Position numbers and translations under genes: made by a program. The notes under the pieces were generated by a model. The model searched no databases. It was not told the origin of the DNA and saw only the letters and a program-made list of their open reading frames with translations. From NCBI GenBank assembly GCA_025450585.1, contig JANWHD010000018.1, positions 225,331 to 289,330 of the forward strand: 64,000 bases of DNA. Reading direction: 5' to 3'. This document shows positions 23,903 through 33,525 of this stretch, piece after piece (the stretch's first letter is position 1; each line of letters begins with the position of its first letter). Origin of the DNA: Solirubrobacterales bacterium. GTDB lineage: Bacteria; Actinomycetota; Thermoleophilia; Solirubrobacterales; 70-9.

Positions 23903-24766
23903 GTGGACTCACTGACCTGGGAAGGGGACCTCCCGCAACTGCGCAGCCCGATCCTGGTCTGCTCGTTTCGCGGTTGGAACGACGCCGCTGGAGCCGCCTC
24001 GACAGCGCTGGACGCTATCGCCGACGCCTTCGACTCGGAGACGATCGCGCAGGTCGATCCGGAGGACTACTTCGACTTCCAGGCGACCCGGCCGACGATC
24101 GCACTCACCGAGGGCGAGGTCCGCCGCATCGACTGGCCCCAGAACAACCTGATCGCGGCCCGCGTCCCGGCCGCCGAGCGCGACCTGGTGCTGCTCGACG
24201 GGACCGAGCCCAACCTGCGCTGGCGCACCTTCTCGGAGACGATCTCGACCGCCGCCGACGCGCTCGGCGTGGAGATGGTGATCACACTCGGCGCCCTGAT
24301 CGCCGAGGTCTCCCACACCCTGCCGGTGCCGATCACCGGTCTCGCTTCCGACGAGAAGCTGGTCGAGGAGCTCGACCTGCAGCGCTCCTCCTACGAGGGC
24401 CCGACCGGCATCGTCGGCGTCGTCCACGACTGCTGCCGCAAAGTGGGGATGACCTCCGCCTCGCTCTGGGCGGCGGTGCCTCACTACATAGCCGCCGTCC
24501 CCAACCCCAAGGCCGCGCTCGCGCTCCTGCGCCGCTTCGAGGGCGTCACCGGCATCGCCGTCGAGGCGACCGAGCTGGAGGAGGAGGCGACCAGCTACGA
24601 AGAGCAGATCAACCGCGCCATAGCCGCCAACCCCGAGATCGAGGAGCTGGTGGACCGCATAGAGGCCGAGCAGGAAGACCAGCTCGAGAACCCCGAGGAC
24701 CTACCGTCCGCGGACTCGATCGCAAGAGACTTCCAGCAGTTCCTGCGCCAGCAGGGCAACCAGTAG
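23903..24766 (+). CDS. PAC2 family protein
   Basis: 287 aa; LVCSFRGWNDAAGAAS...DFQATRPTI typical of PAC2 (proteasome assembly chaperone-like). Confidence 0.88.
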   Translation: MDSLTWEGDLPQLRSPILVCSFRGWNDAAGAASTALDAIADAFDSETIAQVDPEDYFDFQATRPTIALTEGEVRRIDWPQNNLIAARVPAAERDLVLLDGTEPNLRWRTFSETISTAADALGVEMVITLGALIAEVSHTLPVPITGLASDEKLVEELDLQRSSYEGPTGIVGVVHDCCRKVGMTSASLWAAVPHYIAAVPNPKAALALLRRFEGVTGIAVEATELEEEATSYEEQINRAIAANPEIEELVDRIEAEQEDQLENPEDLPSADSIARDFQQFLRQQGNQ

Positions 24767-24769
24767 CAA

Positions 24770-25069
24770 TCAGTCGAGGTCGAACGCGGCCCCGATCGCG
24801 TCGCTGAGAGCCGGCTCTTGACTGTTGAGCAGGATCCCGATCTGCTCTCCCACTGCATCGGCGGGGATGGTGGTGATGTTGTCGCAACTCACAACCGAGG
24901 GCTCGCTGAGGCCATTCGCCGAATCGACGGCCACCTCACTGGAGAGTCCCCGGATGGTGGTGGTGATCGGGGCGACGGTCACCGTCCCGAGGTAGGGCCG
25001 TACAAGCTCACGCGTGAGGATCAGTACAGGTCGGGCCTTGTCGAGCTGTGCGACATGGATCGCCCGCAT
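24770..25069 (-). CDS. Type II toxin, MazF/PemK-like
   Basis: 99 aa; AQLDKARPVLILTREL...TVTVAPITTTIRGLSSEVAVD...SVVSCDNITTIP. Confidence 0.88.
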   Translation of the reverse strand: MRAIHVAQLDKARPVLILTRELVRPYLGTVTVAPITTTIRGLSSEVAVDSANGLSEPSVVSCDNITTIPADAVGEQIGILLNSQEPALSDAIGAAFDLD

Positions 25070-25302
25070 CAGGCGAGGTCACGAGGCAGGCCCGCCGCGT
25101 ACTCAGCGAGGCCTGCGAGCTCCCGGTCCGGACCGGTGCGGGCGAGAATCCGGGCATCGCGTTCTGCGAGTGCGCGCCGCCGCTCGCGCTCGAGCGCCTG
25201 GGTTACGACAGCCGCCCGGCTGCGCTCACTGCCGGAGTCGACGATCTCGTCAACGAAGTCAACAAGGTCGTCTGGAAGCCGAACCGCGATCTGCTTGCTC
25301 AT
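25069..25302 (-). CDS. Ribbon-helix-helix antitoxin (MazE/CopG-like)
   Basis: MSKQIAVRLPDDLVDFVDEIVDSGSERSRAAVVTQALERERRR; ATG at 25302; overlaps the MazF-like gene. Confidence 0.85.
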   Translation of the reverse strand: MSKQIAVRLPDDLVDFVDEIVDSGSERSRAAVVTQALERERRRALAERDARILARTGPDRELAGLAEYAAGLPRDLA

Positions 25303-25307
25303 CCCAT

Positions 25308-25329
25308 AACGGTAGCAAAACGGTAGCAA
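25308..25329. promoter_or_regulatory. Two perfect 11-bp tandem direct repeats, putative RHH antitoxin operator
   Basis: AACGGTAGCAA-AACGGTAGCAA starting 6 bp upstream of the antitoxin start. Confidence 0.6.
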
Positions 25330-25567
25330 CCGAATCAATCAGCTCTCCGCTGCCGGACGCGTCCATAAGGACGGCTCACCCCTACCTCATCTTGATGGTC
25401 CAGAGCAGTGCAGACAATAAGTTTCGAAAACTGACATTCTGCGTTCCCCAATATCCAAGGAACCAGCCACTTGAGCCTTCCGACCCGCTTTGACCCCAAA
25501 TCTCATTTACATATATGGTCAGCGTATTAATCAATGATTCATTAGTAATGAGAAATGAGCACTGACA

Positions 25568-28500
25568 ATGATCGGGGGGCGTGCCAGGCATCGCGTGCAT
25601 CGCGCGAAGTGGCTCATCGCATTCACACTCACGCTCCTTGCCAGCTCGGTGGCTCCGGTATTCGCCACAGGTGAGGGAGGCGGCGAATCGGCGGCTGGCG
25701 AAGCGCAGCCGCCGAGTCCCGCCGAAATCGCAGAGCTCGAAAGCCAGGAACTCGAATACGCCGAATGGCTCTCGAGTCCCGAAGCCATCAGCCAGCGCGA
25801 AGCCTCTCAGAGCGCCTACGGCAGCCTCACGGCCGGTGAAGCCCGGGAGCTGGTCCTCGACGCGTTTCCCGAGGAGCTCAACGCACTGAATGCCGATCCC
25901 GCTCGAGTCCTCAGCGAACTCGAAATCGAGAAGCCGCTTGGAACCTACGCGGCCCTGATCTCAGACCAACAGGGCGAGCGTTCGATCGTCGAATCGTCCG
26001 TGCCGGTCGAGAGTACGCTCGGCGGCGAAGGCAAACAGCCGGTTGACCTCACCCTGGAGCAGTCGGGCACCGATTTCGTTCCAAAGAATCCGGTCACCGA
26101 AGTCACGCTGCCCGGTTCGGCCGAAGGACCGATTCGACTCCAGAGCGGGCTTGAAGTCGAGCTGCCAAGCGTTAATGACCACAGCGCCCAGAGCTTGGGA
26201 GACATGAACCTCTTCTATCCGGAAACGGAGACAGCGACCGACACGCTGATCTCGCCGATAGCCGGCGGCGTCGAGGTATTCGAGCAGTTGCGCTCCCCCG
26301 AAAGTCCCGAGCAATTCCACTTTGACCTCGATCTGCCCGCAGGAGCAACGCTCGCTGAGACCGAGGCGGGAGGCGTCGAAATTCTCTCGGCTTCAAGCGA
26401 CCTGATCGGGAAAGTACCTCCTCCGAGTGCCTTCGACGCTCAGGGCACATTGGTACCGGTTGAAATGAGCGTCGAGGACACCTCGCTCTTGCTCGATGTA
26501 CCCCATCGCTCTCTCGAATCCGCATATCCGATTCTCGTCGACCCCCCATTTCTCGAAGAGGGCTATGTCTCCTACAACCAATGGAGCCCCGCCTCGACCG
26601 ACGCATACAACCTTTCTAACACCTCCAACCTCAGTGCTCAAGCCAAAGGCGGGAGCTATACCTACGGCGCCAACACCCACGGCCATTTGGTCTACACCGC
26701 CCCCGGCCAGACCACCTACATCGCAGCTGCGACCTTTTTCTCAAACAGCTTCAATCTCCCTTCAAGCTGCGCCACCGAACAGCCCACCAACCAACCCCAT
26801 GGTTACGCCGGCCTCTACAACCCTTCCTCCGGAGGCTACGTCGGTCGCGGCATCTGGTCCGGTGGCAGCAGTTCCAGCCCCGCATACCAGACCGGCTGGG
26901 TTGGCAGCCCCGGCGTGCGCCAAGCGGTGGTTGGGATCGGCACCGGCGCGAGCTCCGTCCACCACAAATGCGCATTCACATTCTCTGTCGGCGGTGTCAC
27001 GATCCAGGAGAGCGACCCCGAGGCACCAACGGTCAACTGGCTGAGCGGCACCTCGAGCAAATGGGTCAAAGACATCACGATCACCGCCAACGCGAGCGAT
27101 CCGGGACTGGGTGTCAAGGGAATCACCCTCAGCCCCGGAGGCGCACTGCCGCACACCGACAATATGGGTGGCTGCTCGGGCGCCTACACGAGCCGCTGCC
27201 CGGCCAGCGGGCAGGCCAGCTTCGGCGTCGGCTACTTCGCCGAAGGCGAACGGAGCGCGAGCATCTCCGCCTACGATCCGCTGGGCCCCGACAACGAAGC
27301 GCACGTCTCCTCCAGCTTCCAGTGGACGACGAAGCTCGATCGCGGCAAACCCGAAGTCGCACTCGAAGGACAGCTCGCCGAAGCGATCGAGGAAGCCGAA
27401 GGCGAAGGGGAAGTGAGCGAAGAAGAAGTTCCGCGGCTGAGCCTGCCCGTCTACAACCTGCAGATCGAAGCCGAGGACGGCAGCAACGCCGAAGGCAAAA
27501 CGAAGCGCTCCGGGGTGAAGGACATCGCGGTCTTCGTAGACGGAGAAGAAATGGAAGTGCTCTGGAGCCCGCAGGAATGCCCCACCAGCAGTTGCTCGAT
27601 GACCAAGACCTATCCCGTCCACCTCAACGGCCTCGAAGGCGACCCCGTCCATCAGCTGAAGGTGATCGCCGAAGACCAGGTCGGCAACGCTCGCGAACGC
27701 GAAATCGAATTCGAATACATCCCAGCCACCGGGATGAAGGACGAGTATGTGATGCAGTACTTCCCGTTGCCCGACGGCCAGGGCAAAGAAGAGGAAGAAG
27801 AGCACCCGAGCCGCCCCGAACTTGCGGTGAACGTGGTGAACGGCAACCTCGTCTACCGCCAGAAGGATGTCGATGTCGAGGGACCCGCCGTCGACCTCGA
27901 AGTCGAACGCTTCTACAACTCCCAGCAGCCCGAGGAAGACAGTACCGAGTGGGGTGATGGCTGGACGCTGGCCCAGACCCCCGAACTCGAGCTCGAAGAG
28001 ACAAAAGAAGAAACGCCTCCCGTCAAGGCTTCGATGGTCCGTACGAGCGGCATTCGCGAGAGTTCCGTAGGGCTGCCGACTAAAAGCGGCGGCACGCAGT
28101 TCGACAAGAAGCTTCAAGCCGTGGTGACCAAGGACCCCGGTGGCGGCTACACGGTCGAAGACCAAAGCGGGGAAACCGATACCTCGCTGGTTTTCGACGA
28201 GGCCGGCAAGGTCAAGGAGTTGCAGACCTCGGGCTACGCCGATATCGAGTACTCCTACGACAAAGGCGATCTCTCCGAGATGGCGGTCGATGATCCAGCG
28301 AGCGCTTATCTGACGCCCGAGCAGCTGGAAGAGTTGCGTAACGAACCCAGTGAATGGGCCACCCAGGCCACCGTCAGTCCAGAAGCCCGCACCGAACTGA
28401 AGCTCACCGACGTCTCCTGCACGTCCGCGACGAAGTGCATGGCGGTCGGCTACGACAAATTCATGGGACGGACGTTCGCCGAGTCCTGGGACGGCTCGGC

Positions 28501-31500
28501 ATGGAAAATCACCTACTCGAACCTGGGGACCAGCACCGAACCCGCCGTCTCCTGCGTCGGTCCCTCCTCCTGCCATATCGTTGCTACCGATGCCGGCGGT
28601 ACGGCGGGCACCTGGGGTCTCTTCAGCTGGGGCAGCACCTTCAGGGCCTTCGTCGCCCCCGAAGGGGCGAGCAGCTGGAAGCTGCGCGACGTCTCATGCA
28701 GCTCCGAAACGGCCTGCACCGCGGTGGGCTACGCCTACGTCAGCGGCAAATACAAGACCCTGGTCGAGCGCTACGACGGCACCTCGTGGTCGATCCAGAA
28801 AAGCATCGAGCCCAGCGAAGGAAACGGCTTCAGGGCGATGTCGAGCGTTTCCTGCGCGTCCTCTACGCATTGCTTGGCGGTCGGGGAAGCCGCCGGGAAG
28901 CCGTTCGCTGAGGAGTGGGACGGGGCAAAATGGACGCCCGTCTCCATCCCGGGCTCTGCAGAAGGCTTTCTGGAAGACGTTTCCTGCGTTTCCGCCACCT
29001 CCTGCATGGCCGTTGGCCATCATGGCTGGTGGGAATGGATGGGCGAGTCGTGGCAGAGCAGCACCCTCGCTGTTAGCTGGGACGGCAGCGAATGGTCTGA
29101 GATCGAAACACCCGAACCCAGCGAAGAACTCCTGGTCAGCGGTGCCACCCTCTCGGGGGTCTCCTGCCTCACGACGAGCTCCTGCATTGCAGTCGGCAGC
29201 TTCTCGGCCAAAGGAGAAGCAGGCGCTGAAGAAAGGACGCTCGCGGAGATCTGGGACGGCAGCGAATGGGTGATCCAGTCCTCCACCAGCCCTGACGTCT
29301 TCAGCATCCTCGCCGGCATTAGCTGCACCGCTACGACTCAGTGCACAGCTGTCGGAAGCGCCCGGCCGGTCAACAAAGACACGAACAACATGGTGACTCT
29401 GGGGGAGCGCTGGGTTGGCTCCGAATGGGTCACCCAAGCCACCGTCAGCCCAGAAGCCCGCACCGAACTGAATCTCACCGACGTCTCCTGCACATCGGCA
29501 ACCAAGTGCATGGCCGTCGGCTACAACAAATTCATGGGACGGACTTTCGCCGAGTCCTGGGACGGCTCTGCATGGAAAATTGTCCAGTCGAACCTGGGAA
29601 CCGGCACCGAACCCACCGTCTCCTGCGTCGGCCTCCCTTACTGCCATATCGTCGCTAGCACTGCGAACGGTACGCATGGCACCTGGATTTACTTCCAGCC
29701 GGGTGGAGGCTCCAACTGGGGCAGCACCTTTAGGACTTTCGCCACTCCCGAAGGGGCGAGCAGCTGGAAGCTGCGCGACGTCTCATGCAGCTCCGAAACG
29801 GCCTGCACCGCGGTTGGCTACGCCTACGTCAGCGGCAAATACAAGACCCTGGTCGAGCGCTACGACGGCACCACGTGGTCGATCCAGGAAAGCCCCGAGC
29901 CGAGCAAAGGAAACGGCTACAACGCGCTTGCGAGCGTCTCCTGCCCCACCGTCCAATATTGCCTGGCGGTCGGCAAAGCCGACTCCAAGCCATTCGCGGA
30001 GAAGTGGAATGGCTCCAAATGGGAGCTTGCCCCTGTGGGCGTCTCTGAAGCCGGCACCCTCGAAGACGTCTCCTGCGTCTCTGCCACCTCCTGCACGGCG
30101 GTCGGGTACCTCGGCTCGTGGGAATGGAGTGGCGGCTCCTGGTGGGTGCAGAGCGGGACCCTGATCGAGAGCTGGGACGGCTCCGAATGGACCGAAATCG
30201 AAGCGCCAGAACCCAGCGAAGAACCCCTCGCCTCAGACGCCCGCCTCTCGGCCGTCTCCTGCGCCTCGACGATTTCCTGTCTCGCCGTCGGCGCCTTCCT
30301 CACCGACGAAGGCGAGCAAGGCAAAGAAGAAAAAGCGCTGGCCGAGACCTGGAACGGCTCTGAATGGGTGACACATCCCTCCGCGGTAAGCCCCGCCGTC
30401 TTCAGTGCGTTGGCCGGCGTGAGCTGCACGGCGACCAGCCAGTGCGCGGGAGTGGGTGCTGCCCGGCCGGAATTCAACGGCACGAACAACATGGTGACGC
30501 TGGGAGAGAAGATCAAACCTGCCCCAGAACCAACGGGTGACGACGATCCCAGCGTCGACGTGAATGTTACCTACGGTCTCGTGACTGCGGTCGAAGGCGA
30601 CGACGCCAGCCAGATCGTCTACGCGCATGACGACGAACTGCTGACCGCCGTTGCAGGATTCGGCGGCGAAACCGAGTACGAATACGATTCCGAAAAGCGA
30701 CTGACCAAAGTCACGCTGCCAAACGGAAGCTGGGGCCAGGTTGCATACAACGAAGCCGACGGCCGGGTGAAATCGGTGACCGTCGATCCAGCCGGGGAGG
30801 GGCCAGCAAAGACCACTTACTTCGCATACCAGGACTCTCCAAGCCGACGCACGACGGTCAGTCCGGAAGGGGACCCGGCGACGATATACGACATCGGCGC
30901 TGATGGCTCGGTGCTCAAGTGGTGGAACACGCCAACTCCGCCGGAACTCGAGACCCTGTCCGGCAGCCTCTACCAAAACAAGGAATCTGCCGAAGCGATT
31001 GCACCTGGAGACTATGCACTCTCCATCAAAGCCCATTCCGCGGAAGGCATAGCTTCGATAGAAGTAATTGCCAACGGCTCCACTCTCGTCGACGAAAAGA
31101 CCTGCGAGCAGGAATGGGAAACGCCCGAAAGAGAGTGTCAGACGGTTGAAGAGCCCTGGATCACGAACACAGGCAACTGGCCCCCGGGGATCCTCAATCT
31201 CGAAATACTCGTCACTGATGCAAATGGCAACGTCGAAAGCGCCAAATTCTGGGTCAACATCCCATATACCCCTCCGCCAGATCCGGAAGCCGACGGACCA
31301 CCGACGTTCGAAGACGTCCTTCACTTCCGCGAAGAATTCGGCCTCGACCTGGATCTCAAAGGTGACGAGCAGGCGATAAACGAACGGATCTTCGACCTAA
31401 TCGGCGCTTGGTACAACCCGAATACGCCGAACGGCGAAATCGCGCGCGCCACGTACGAACGGTGGGGGGTGCCGCTACGGGCGGTAGACGCAGCGGAGCT

Positions 31501-32659
31501 CGACTATCGCGATCGATACGTCAGCGCCGACGTGGCTGCGATCGAAGAATGGGCGCAGGCAAACTATCCAAATACGTATGGCGGCTATTACGTGGATCAC
31601 CGCGCTGGTGGTGTCCTCTACGTTGGCTTTACACAAGACCAGGGCGCTCGTTTGGGCCAAATTAAGCAGTATCTACCCCTTCTCGCAGGCGATCGACTCG
31701 CCGTCTATCCAGAGCCACCCACAACGCCCTTGGTTTCTTTGCACTCGGCATACGATGTGCTTAACGCTGCTCTGGATACCAATCCCACGTTCCAGAGTCT
31801 TGTAACCGACCTGAGTATTGATGAATCGGAAAACGACCTCTCGATCGGGACGACGAACGTTCCTCAGACAAAAGCGATCATCACACAACTAGTCGGCTCG
31901 CAGGTTCCTGTGAACATTTTTTCGGGGGCCGAGCTAATTCCTATGTCGGGTCGGAATCGAACGAGCGGTCGTATGCGCGCTGGAGACCGAATCCTCAACA
32001 TTTCTCAGAAATGCACGGCAGGATTTGGAGCCTACGAAAATCGAAAGAAGAAAAGCAATGGGGAAAGCATTAAAGCGGAGTTTCTGCTCACAGCCGGGCA
32101 TTGCTTTTCAATCGACTCCTTTGTACATCGCTCAAGCACAGAAGAATTTCCCGAAGACGAGGACAACTGGGGGCCTGTAGGTCAGGTGACGCGCAACGCG
32201 CTCTACGGAATCAGGGGAACTGACGGACTGGCCATCCGCGTCAAAATTCCCGACATTGTGCCCCGGGGAATTTTCGGCTCTATCGGAAACCTCATACCAA
32301 CAGGGTCGCCAACGCAGGCGAAGGTCGGCAATACTGTTTGCTTCTCTGGTTCCGTCCTCAAGGGAGGGTCATGTGGCTCAGTGAAGAAAAAGACCAGGGG
32401 GATATTGCTTGGTGTGCAAACAGGCTTTTATATCACTGAGTTTTCAAAGTATCCTTCTGTCGGGGACAGCGGGTCCCCTGTATGGAATCCTCGCACTGGA
32501 GCCGCTGTTGGTGTTATAACCGGACATTACGAGGGAACACCGTACACCGCTGTTACCCCGCTTCTACATCTAGATGGTTTCAATTCTAGTCAGATTCCAG
32601 GGATTCTCCATGATCCTGATCTGTCCGGCCTCCACCTAGTCACCGGAGACGGAAGCTGA
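25568..32659 (+). CDS. Giant secreted RHS/YD-like protein with C-terminal trypsin-like serine protease
   Basis: 2363 aa; signal peptide; RHS-like VNVVNGNLVYRQKDVDVEGPAVDLEVERFYNS and YAHDDELLTAVAGFGGETEYEYDSEKRLTKVTLPNG; C-term triad-like motifs LLTAGHC, GTDGLAI, VGDSGSPVW. Confidence 0.85.
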   Translation: MIGGRARHRVHRAKWLIAFTLTLLASSVAPVFATGEGGGESAAGEAQPPSPAEIAELESQELEYAEWLSSPEAISQREASQSAYGSLTAGEARELVLDAFPEELNALNADPARVLSELEIEKPLGTYAALISDQQGERSIVESSVPVESTLGGEGKQPVDLTLEQSGTDFVPKNPVTEVTLPGSAEGPIRLQSGLEVELPSVNDHSAQSLGDMNLFYPETETATDTLISPIAGGVEVFEQLRSPESPEQFHFDLDLPAGATLAETEAGGVEILSASSDLIGKVPPPSAFDAQGTLVPVEMSVEDTSLLLDVPHRSLESAYPILVDPPFLEEGYVSYNQWSPASTDAYNLSNTSNLSAQAKGGSYTYGANTHGHLVYTAPGQTTYIAAATFFSNSFNLPSSCATEQPTNQPHGYAGLYNPSSGGYVGRGIWSGGSSSSPAYQTGWVGSPGVRQAVVGIGTGASSVHHKCAFTFSVGGVTIQESDPEAPTVNWLSGTSSKWVKDITITANASDPGLGVKGITLSPGGALPHTDNMGGCSGAYTSRCPASGQASFGVGYFAEGERSASISAYDPLGPDNEAHVSSSFQWTTKLDRGKPEVALEGQLAEAIEEAEGEGEVSEEEVPRLSLPVYNLQIEAEDGSNAEGKTKRSGVKDIAVFVDGEEMEVLWSPQECPTSSCSMTKTYPVHLNGLEGDPVHQLKVIAEDQVGNAREREIEFEYIPATGMKDEYVMQYFPLPDGQGKEEEEEHPSRPELAVNVVNGNLVYRQKDVDVEGPAVDLEVERFYNSQQPEEDSTEWGDGWTLAQTPELELEETKEETPPVKASMVRTSGIRESSVGLPTKSGGTQFDKKLQAVVTKDPGGGYTVEDQSGETDTSLVFDEAGKVKELQTSGYADIEYSYDKGDLSEMAVDDPASAYLTPEQLEELRNEPSEWATQATVSPEARTELKLTDVSCTSATKCMAVGYDKFMGRTFAESWDGSAWKITYSNLGTSTEPAVSCVGPSSCHIVATDAGGTAGTWGLFSWGSTFRAFVAPEGASSWKLRDVSCSSETACTAVGYAYVSGKYKTLVERYDGTSWSIQKSIEPSEGNGFRAMSSVSCASSTHCLAVGEAAGKPFAEEWDGAKWTPVSIPGSAEGFLEDVSCVSATSCMAVGHHGWWEWMGESWQSSTLAVSWDGSEWSEIETPEPSEELLVSGATLSGVSCLTTSSCIAVGSFSAKGEAGAEERTLAEIWDGSEWVIQSSTSPDVFSILAGISCTATTQCTAVGSARPVNKDTNNMVTLGERWVGSEWVTQATVSPEARTELNLTDVSCTSATKCMAVGYNKFMGRTFAESWDGSAWKIVQSNLGTGTEPTVSCVGLPYCHIVASTANGTHGTWIYFQPGGGSNWGSTFRTFATPEGASSWKLRDVSCSSETACTAVGYAYVSGKYKTLVERYDGTTWSIQESPEPSKGNGYNALASVSCPTVQYCLAVGKADSKPFAEKWNGSKWELAPVGVSEAGTLEDVSCVSATSCTAVGYLGSWEWSGGSWWVQSGTLIESWDGSEWTEIEAPEPSEEPLASDARLSAVSCASTISCLAVGAFLTDEGEQGKEEKALAETWNGSEWVTHPSAVSPAVFSALAGVSCTATSQCAGVGAARPEFNGTNNMVTLGEKIKPAPEPTGDDDPSVDVNVTYGLVTAVEGDDASQIVYAHDDELLTAVAGFGGETEYEYDSEKRLTKVTLPNGSWGQVAYNEADGRVKSVTVDPAGEGPAKTTYFAYQDSPSRRTTVSPEGDPATIYDIGADGSVLKWWNTPTPPELETLSGSLYQNKESAEAIAPGDYALSIKAHSAEGIASIEVIANGSTLVDEKTCEQEWETPERECQTVEEPWITNTGNWPPGILNLEILVTDANGNVESAKFWVNIPYTPPPDPEADGPPTFEDVLHFREEFGLDLDLKGDEQAINERIFDLIGAWYNPNTPNGEIARATYERWGVPLRAVDAAELDYRDRYVSADVAAIEEWAQANYPNTYGGYYVDHRAGGVLYVGFTQDQGARLGQIKQYLPLLAGDRLAVYPEPPTTPLVSLHSAYDVLNAALDTNPTFQSLVTDLSIDESENDLSIGTTNVPQTKAIITQLVGSQVPVNIFSGAELIPMSGRNRTSGRMRAGDRILNISQKCTAGFGAYENRKKKSNGESIKAEFLLTAGHCFSIDSFVHRSSTEEFPEDEDNWGPVGQVTRNALYGIRGTDGLAIRVKIPDIVPRGIFGSIGNLIPTGSPTQAKVGNTVCFSGSVLKGGSCGSVKKKTRGILLGVQTGFYITEFSKYPSVGDSGSPVWNPRTGAAVGVITGHYEGTPYTAVTPLLHLDGFNSSQIPGILHDPDLSGLHLVTGDGS
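28352..30512 (+). repeat. About 1.07-1.1 kb tandem intragenic duplication
   Basis: Copy 1 starts GAATGGGCCACCCAGGCCACCGTCAG (28352), copy 2 GAATGGGTCACCCAAGCCACCGTCAG (29423), offset 1071 nt; each copy carries 7 'VSC-x5-C-x-AVG'-like motifs. Confidence 0.85.
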
Positions 32660-33042
32660 TGAACGCAGCCAGAATACTTGTGGGGTTGGCTATCATGCTG
32701 CTCGTGCCTGCCTGCGGTAACTCTGAGAAACCTGTGGAGCACCATGACGGCACCTTGACATGGGGAGTCCTATCGACTTTTCCTCCACGGACCCTGAAGG
32801 CAGTCGGTGAGGTCGACTATTGTGTAGGTGACCCTCGACCGTCAATCAAACGACCGCATATTCGTTACCGTGGAAATAGCGTTTATATAAGGCTCAAAGC
32901 TCACATTCCGCAATCGAAAACTCGTCTTTGCGCAGGTGTGGGACTCTTCATCAAGAGGAAAATCACACTACGACGAAACCTCGCCGATGTGAAGATCTAC
33001 GACAGCGGATACAGCCCACCTCAGTTGGTTTGGCCAGAGTAA
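32659..33042 (+). CDS. Small lipoprotein, candidate immunity/inhibitor partner (copy 1)
   Basis: Lipobox LLVPACG; ATG overlaps the RHS-protease stop (TGATG); paralog of the next gene. Confidence 0.75.
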   Translation: MNAARILVGLAIMLLVPACGNSEKPVEHHDGTLTWGVLSTFPPRTLKAVGEVDYCVGDPRPSIKRPHIRYRGNSVYIRLKAHIPQSKTRLCAGVGLFIKRKITLRRNLADVKIYDSGYSPPQLVWPE

Positions 33043-33078
33043 TCTGCTTGCCATCTACTGATCACGGAGCTAGAGCTG

Positions 33079-33498
33079 ATGAAAACGGCAAGAGTCCTTA
33101 TTGTTGGGTTGACTATTACGTTGCTCGGGTCGGCTTGTGGCAGCTCGGCGACCAACAGCAGGGGCCGAGTACCCATAAAGCGAGGTGATAACACATTGAG
33201 ATGGGGAGTCCAATCAACGGCGCCCCCAGGTTCTATAAAGGTAGTTGGCGTGGCTGGCTCTTGCGGTGCACGCCGCCCATGGATAAAACGACCACACATC
33301 CAATACCGTGACGATAATGTCTATATAAGGCTTGAAAAGCATGTGCCACACGAAAAAGTGCCACGCGGAAAAGCCCCTCGTTGCGTAGCTGCGGCATTCT
33401 TTATCAGGAGGTGGATTACACTCCGGCGGAACCTCGACGAGGTGAAAATCTACGACAACGGATTGATTCCGCCTCAGCTGCGATGGCCGCAAGATTGA
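33079..33498 (+). CDS. Small lipoprotein, candidate immunity/inhibitor partner (copy 2)
   Basis: Lipobox LLGSACG; shares IKRPHIxYR..xVYIRL...ITLRRNLxxVKIYDxGxxPPQLxWP with copy 1. Confidence 0.75.
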   Translation: MKTARVLIVGLTITLLGSACGSSATNSRGRVPIKRGDNTLRWGVQSTAPPGSIKVVGVAGSCGARRPWIKRPHIQYRDDNVYIRLEKHVPHEKVPRGKAPRCVAAAFFIRRWITLRRNLDEVKIYDNGLIPPQLRWPQD

Positions 33499-33525
33499 TG
33501 ATTTGGGCGGAAGTCCGGACGCCTC

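Noticed and set aside
25540-25562. TCATTA-G-TAATGA palindrome upstream of the RHS-like gene
   Set aside because: Short and in AT-rich sequence where such palindromes occur by chance; kept only as a note.
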